Source of the DNA: Candidatus Sediminicultor sextus
GTDB taxonomy: Bacteria; Atribacterota; Phoenicimicrobiia; Phoenicimicrobiales; Phoenicimicrobiaceae
DNA: 7,365 nt
NCBI GenBank assembly: GCA_014894735.1
Contig: JADBKX010000149.1
Location: forward strand, 13,182-20,546
Reading direction: 5' to 3'
Shown here one piece after another: positions 6,542-7,365 of this stretch. The position numbers and the translations under genes are program-made. Every line of letters begins with the position of its first letter. Position 1 is the first letter of the stretch. The notes below the pieces were generated by a model. The model searched no databases. It was not told the DNA's origin and saw only the letters and a list, made by a program, of their open reading frames with translations.

Positions 6542-7054
6542 TTATAAATTATATGTGTATATACACGTTTATAATAAATTATAGACTTTCAATTGAATAT
6601 ATGCCATTGTTAAATAAGTATTTTACTTTATCCTCATTTTTTTATACAAGAAAAAGATTTAACTAGTAGATATTTAAGATAACTTTGATAAATACACATA
6701 TTCTAATTTTACATCCAAAATATCTTTTGTCACATGATCTAACTTAAGTATTTAGTTATAGATAAAGTTATTTACTATCTATTATACCTGGTGATTAATA
6801 TTAACTAATTTATAGTCAAATACATTACTTTTTGTCCATTTTATCCTTTTTTAATTTTAAACAAAATTTGTTTAAATAGGATAAAGTGAGAGCTTAAGTA
6901 TATTTATCCCTATACTAATTTTTAGTTTATAATATCTACAGACTAATAATTTAATAAAGATATTAAAGCCACGAAATAAATATTAATGGTTTAAATCTAT
7001 TTTTGTATATTTCATAAAGACATTTTATTGTTCTAATTCTTTTAACTTAAAACA
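6542..7054. other. A+T-rich spacer between trnN and trnS, no gene found
   Basis: No cloverleaf or plausible reading frame was found on either strand. It contains the perfect 12-bp palindrome GTGTATATACAC (6555-6566) and the composite hairpin at 6840-6885. I searched for trnW here, because UGA is used as Trp, and did not find one. Confidence 0.75.
6840..6885. repeat. Two-tier hairpin in the trnN-trnS spacer
   Basis: Outer stem TTTATCC (6840-6846) with GGATAAA (6879-6885) encloses a perfect inner inverted repeat, TTTAAACAAA (6856-6865) with TTTGTTTAAA (6867-6876) around one central base. The outer stem is the only GC-bearing pairing in this spacer. Confidence 0.65.
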
Positions 7055-7139
7055 CAGAGAATATGGGATTCGAACCCATGAAAGACAAATCTTTAGTTAT
7101 TTTCAAGATAACCGCCATAAACCGCTCGACCAATTCTCT
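7055..7139 (-). tRNA. trnS: tRNA-Ser(UGA)
   Basis: Class II tRNA of 85 nt. Perfect acceptor AGAGAAT/ATTCTCT, discriminator G, perfect anticodon stem GTTAT/ATAAC with loop CTTGAAA (anticodon UGA), variable arm AAAGA...TCTTT, T-arm ATGGG-TTCGAAT-CCCAT. It decodes UCN. One base separates it from trnI. Confidence 0.95.
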
Positions 7140-7140
7140 C

Positions 7141-7211
7141 TAATTCTTTCAAGAGTCGAACTTGAATTTCATTCTTATCAAAAATGCACTTTACCATTAA
7201 GTTAAAGAATT
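7141..7211 (-). tRNA. trnI: tRNA-Ile(GAU)
   Basis: 71 nt. Perfect acceptor AATTCTT/AAGAATT, D-stem ACTT/AAGT, anticodon stem CATTT/GAATG (last pair U-G) with loop TTGATAA (anticodon GAU), T-arm TCAAG-TTCGACT-CTTGA, discriminator A. Its 5' half is repeated at 7311-7347. Confidence 0.95.
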
Positions 7212-7229
7212 ATATTAAGAGATAGGCGA
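7175..7229. repeat. Direct repeat, copy 1 (within trnI and trnV)
   Basis: 55 bp identical to 7311-7365, offset 136 bp. It covers the 5' half of trnI, the short spacer and the 3' end of trnV. Confidence 0.95.
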
Positions 7230-7287
7230 TTTGAACGCCTAACCTTCCGTGTGTAAAACGGTTGCTCTACCGTTGAGCTAATCTCCT
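7216..7287 (-). tRNA. trnV: tRNA-Val(UAC)
   Basis: 72 nt. Acceptor AGGAGAT/ATCTCTT with one G-U pair, D-arm GCTC/GAGC, anticodon stem ACCGT/ACGGA (A27-A43 mismatch at the base) with loop TTTACAC (anticodon UAC), T-arm AGGCG-TTCAAAT-CGCCT, discriminator A. It precedes trnI by four bases, and the 3' end of a second copy lies at the right edge. Confidence 0.94.
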
Positions 7288-7310
7288 TTTAGTTGTTTTA
7301 ATTGTTATTA

Positions 7311-7347
7311 TTATCAAAAATGCACTTTACCATTAAGTTAAAGAATT
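7311..7347 (-). pseudogene. Truncated trnI(GAU) copy
   Basis: Identical to the first 37 nt of trnI (7211-7175): acceptor 5' strand, D-arm, anticodon 5' stem and the whole anticodon loop. It then diverges into A+T-rich sequence, with no 3' anticodon stem, T-arm or acceptor 3' strand before trnV starts at 7287. It should not fold as a tRNA by itself. Confidence 0.85.
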
Positions 7348-7351
7348 ATAT

Positions 7352-7365
7352 TAAGAGATAGGCGA
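7352..7365 (-). tRNA. trnV: 3' end of a second trnV copy, cut by the window edge
   Basis: Identical to the last 14 nt of trnV (7216-7229: discriminator, acceptor 3' strand and part of the T-stem). The rest lies outside the window, so whether this copy is complete is unknown. Confidence 0.6.

Larger units (their letters stand above)
7311..7365. repeat. Direct repeat, copy 2, running off the right edge
   Basis: 55 bp with no difference from 7175-7229 up to the edge of the window; the full repeat may be longer. The absence of substitutions suggests a recent duplication or ongoing gene conversion. Confidence 0.95.

Noticed and set aside
7129..7142. Fungal mitochondrial promoter-like string TTAGAGAGAAT on the minus strand
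   Set aside because: It is only a partial match to the TTAGARA-type consensus I recall and overlaps the trnS acceptor stem, so the tRNA explains it.

Overview
This is a stretch of a filamentous ascomycete (Pezizomycotina) mitochondrial genome, and every gene I can support lies on the minus strand. Three things support this. The DNA is very A+T-rich and carries dense mitochondrial-type tRNA genes. The large-subunit rRNA gene (rnl) is split by a group I intron at the omega position (E. coli LSU position 2449), with a free-standing rps3 inside the intron. UGA is read as tryptophan (code 4), because the conserved rps3 C-terminus only appears if two in-frame TGA codons are read through. The tRNA order on both sides of rnl resembles Sordariomycetes/Hypocreales; genus is not resolvable here.

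In the direction of transcription (from high to low coordinates) the order is: a partial trnV copy and a truncated trnI copy at the right edge; complete trnV(UAC), trnI(GAU) and trnS(UGA); a 515-bp spacer with hairpins and no recognisable gene; trnN(GUU); trnP(UGG); rnl exon 1 (about 6318 to 3903); the intron with rps3 (3902 to 2167); rnl exon 2 (2166 to about 1590); then trnT, trnE, trnM, trnM, trnL(UAA), trnA, trnF and trnL(UAG), packed with 0 to 2 bases between neighbours. A spacer of about 690 bp with hairpins and an imperfect direct repeat follows. Last, a reading frame enters at about position 267 and runs off the left edge.

The parts work together as a translation module. It holds the ribosomal large-subunit RNA, a small-subunit ribosomal protein made from within the rRNA intron, and a tRNA set probably released from one long transcript by cutting at tRNA ends. 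The less ordinary parts are at the edges. On the left is an unidentified protein start with a signal-peptide-like segment, no visible AUG, and GC-rich 27-bp tandem repeats encoding a Pro/Ala/Ser/Glu-rich 9-residue unit. On the right is a 136-bp-period duplication of trnV-trnI that leaves a trnI copy broken exactly at the end of its anticodon loop.
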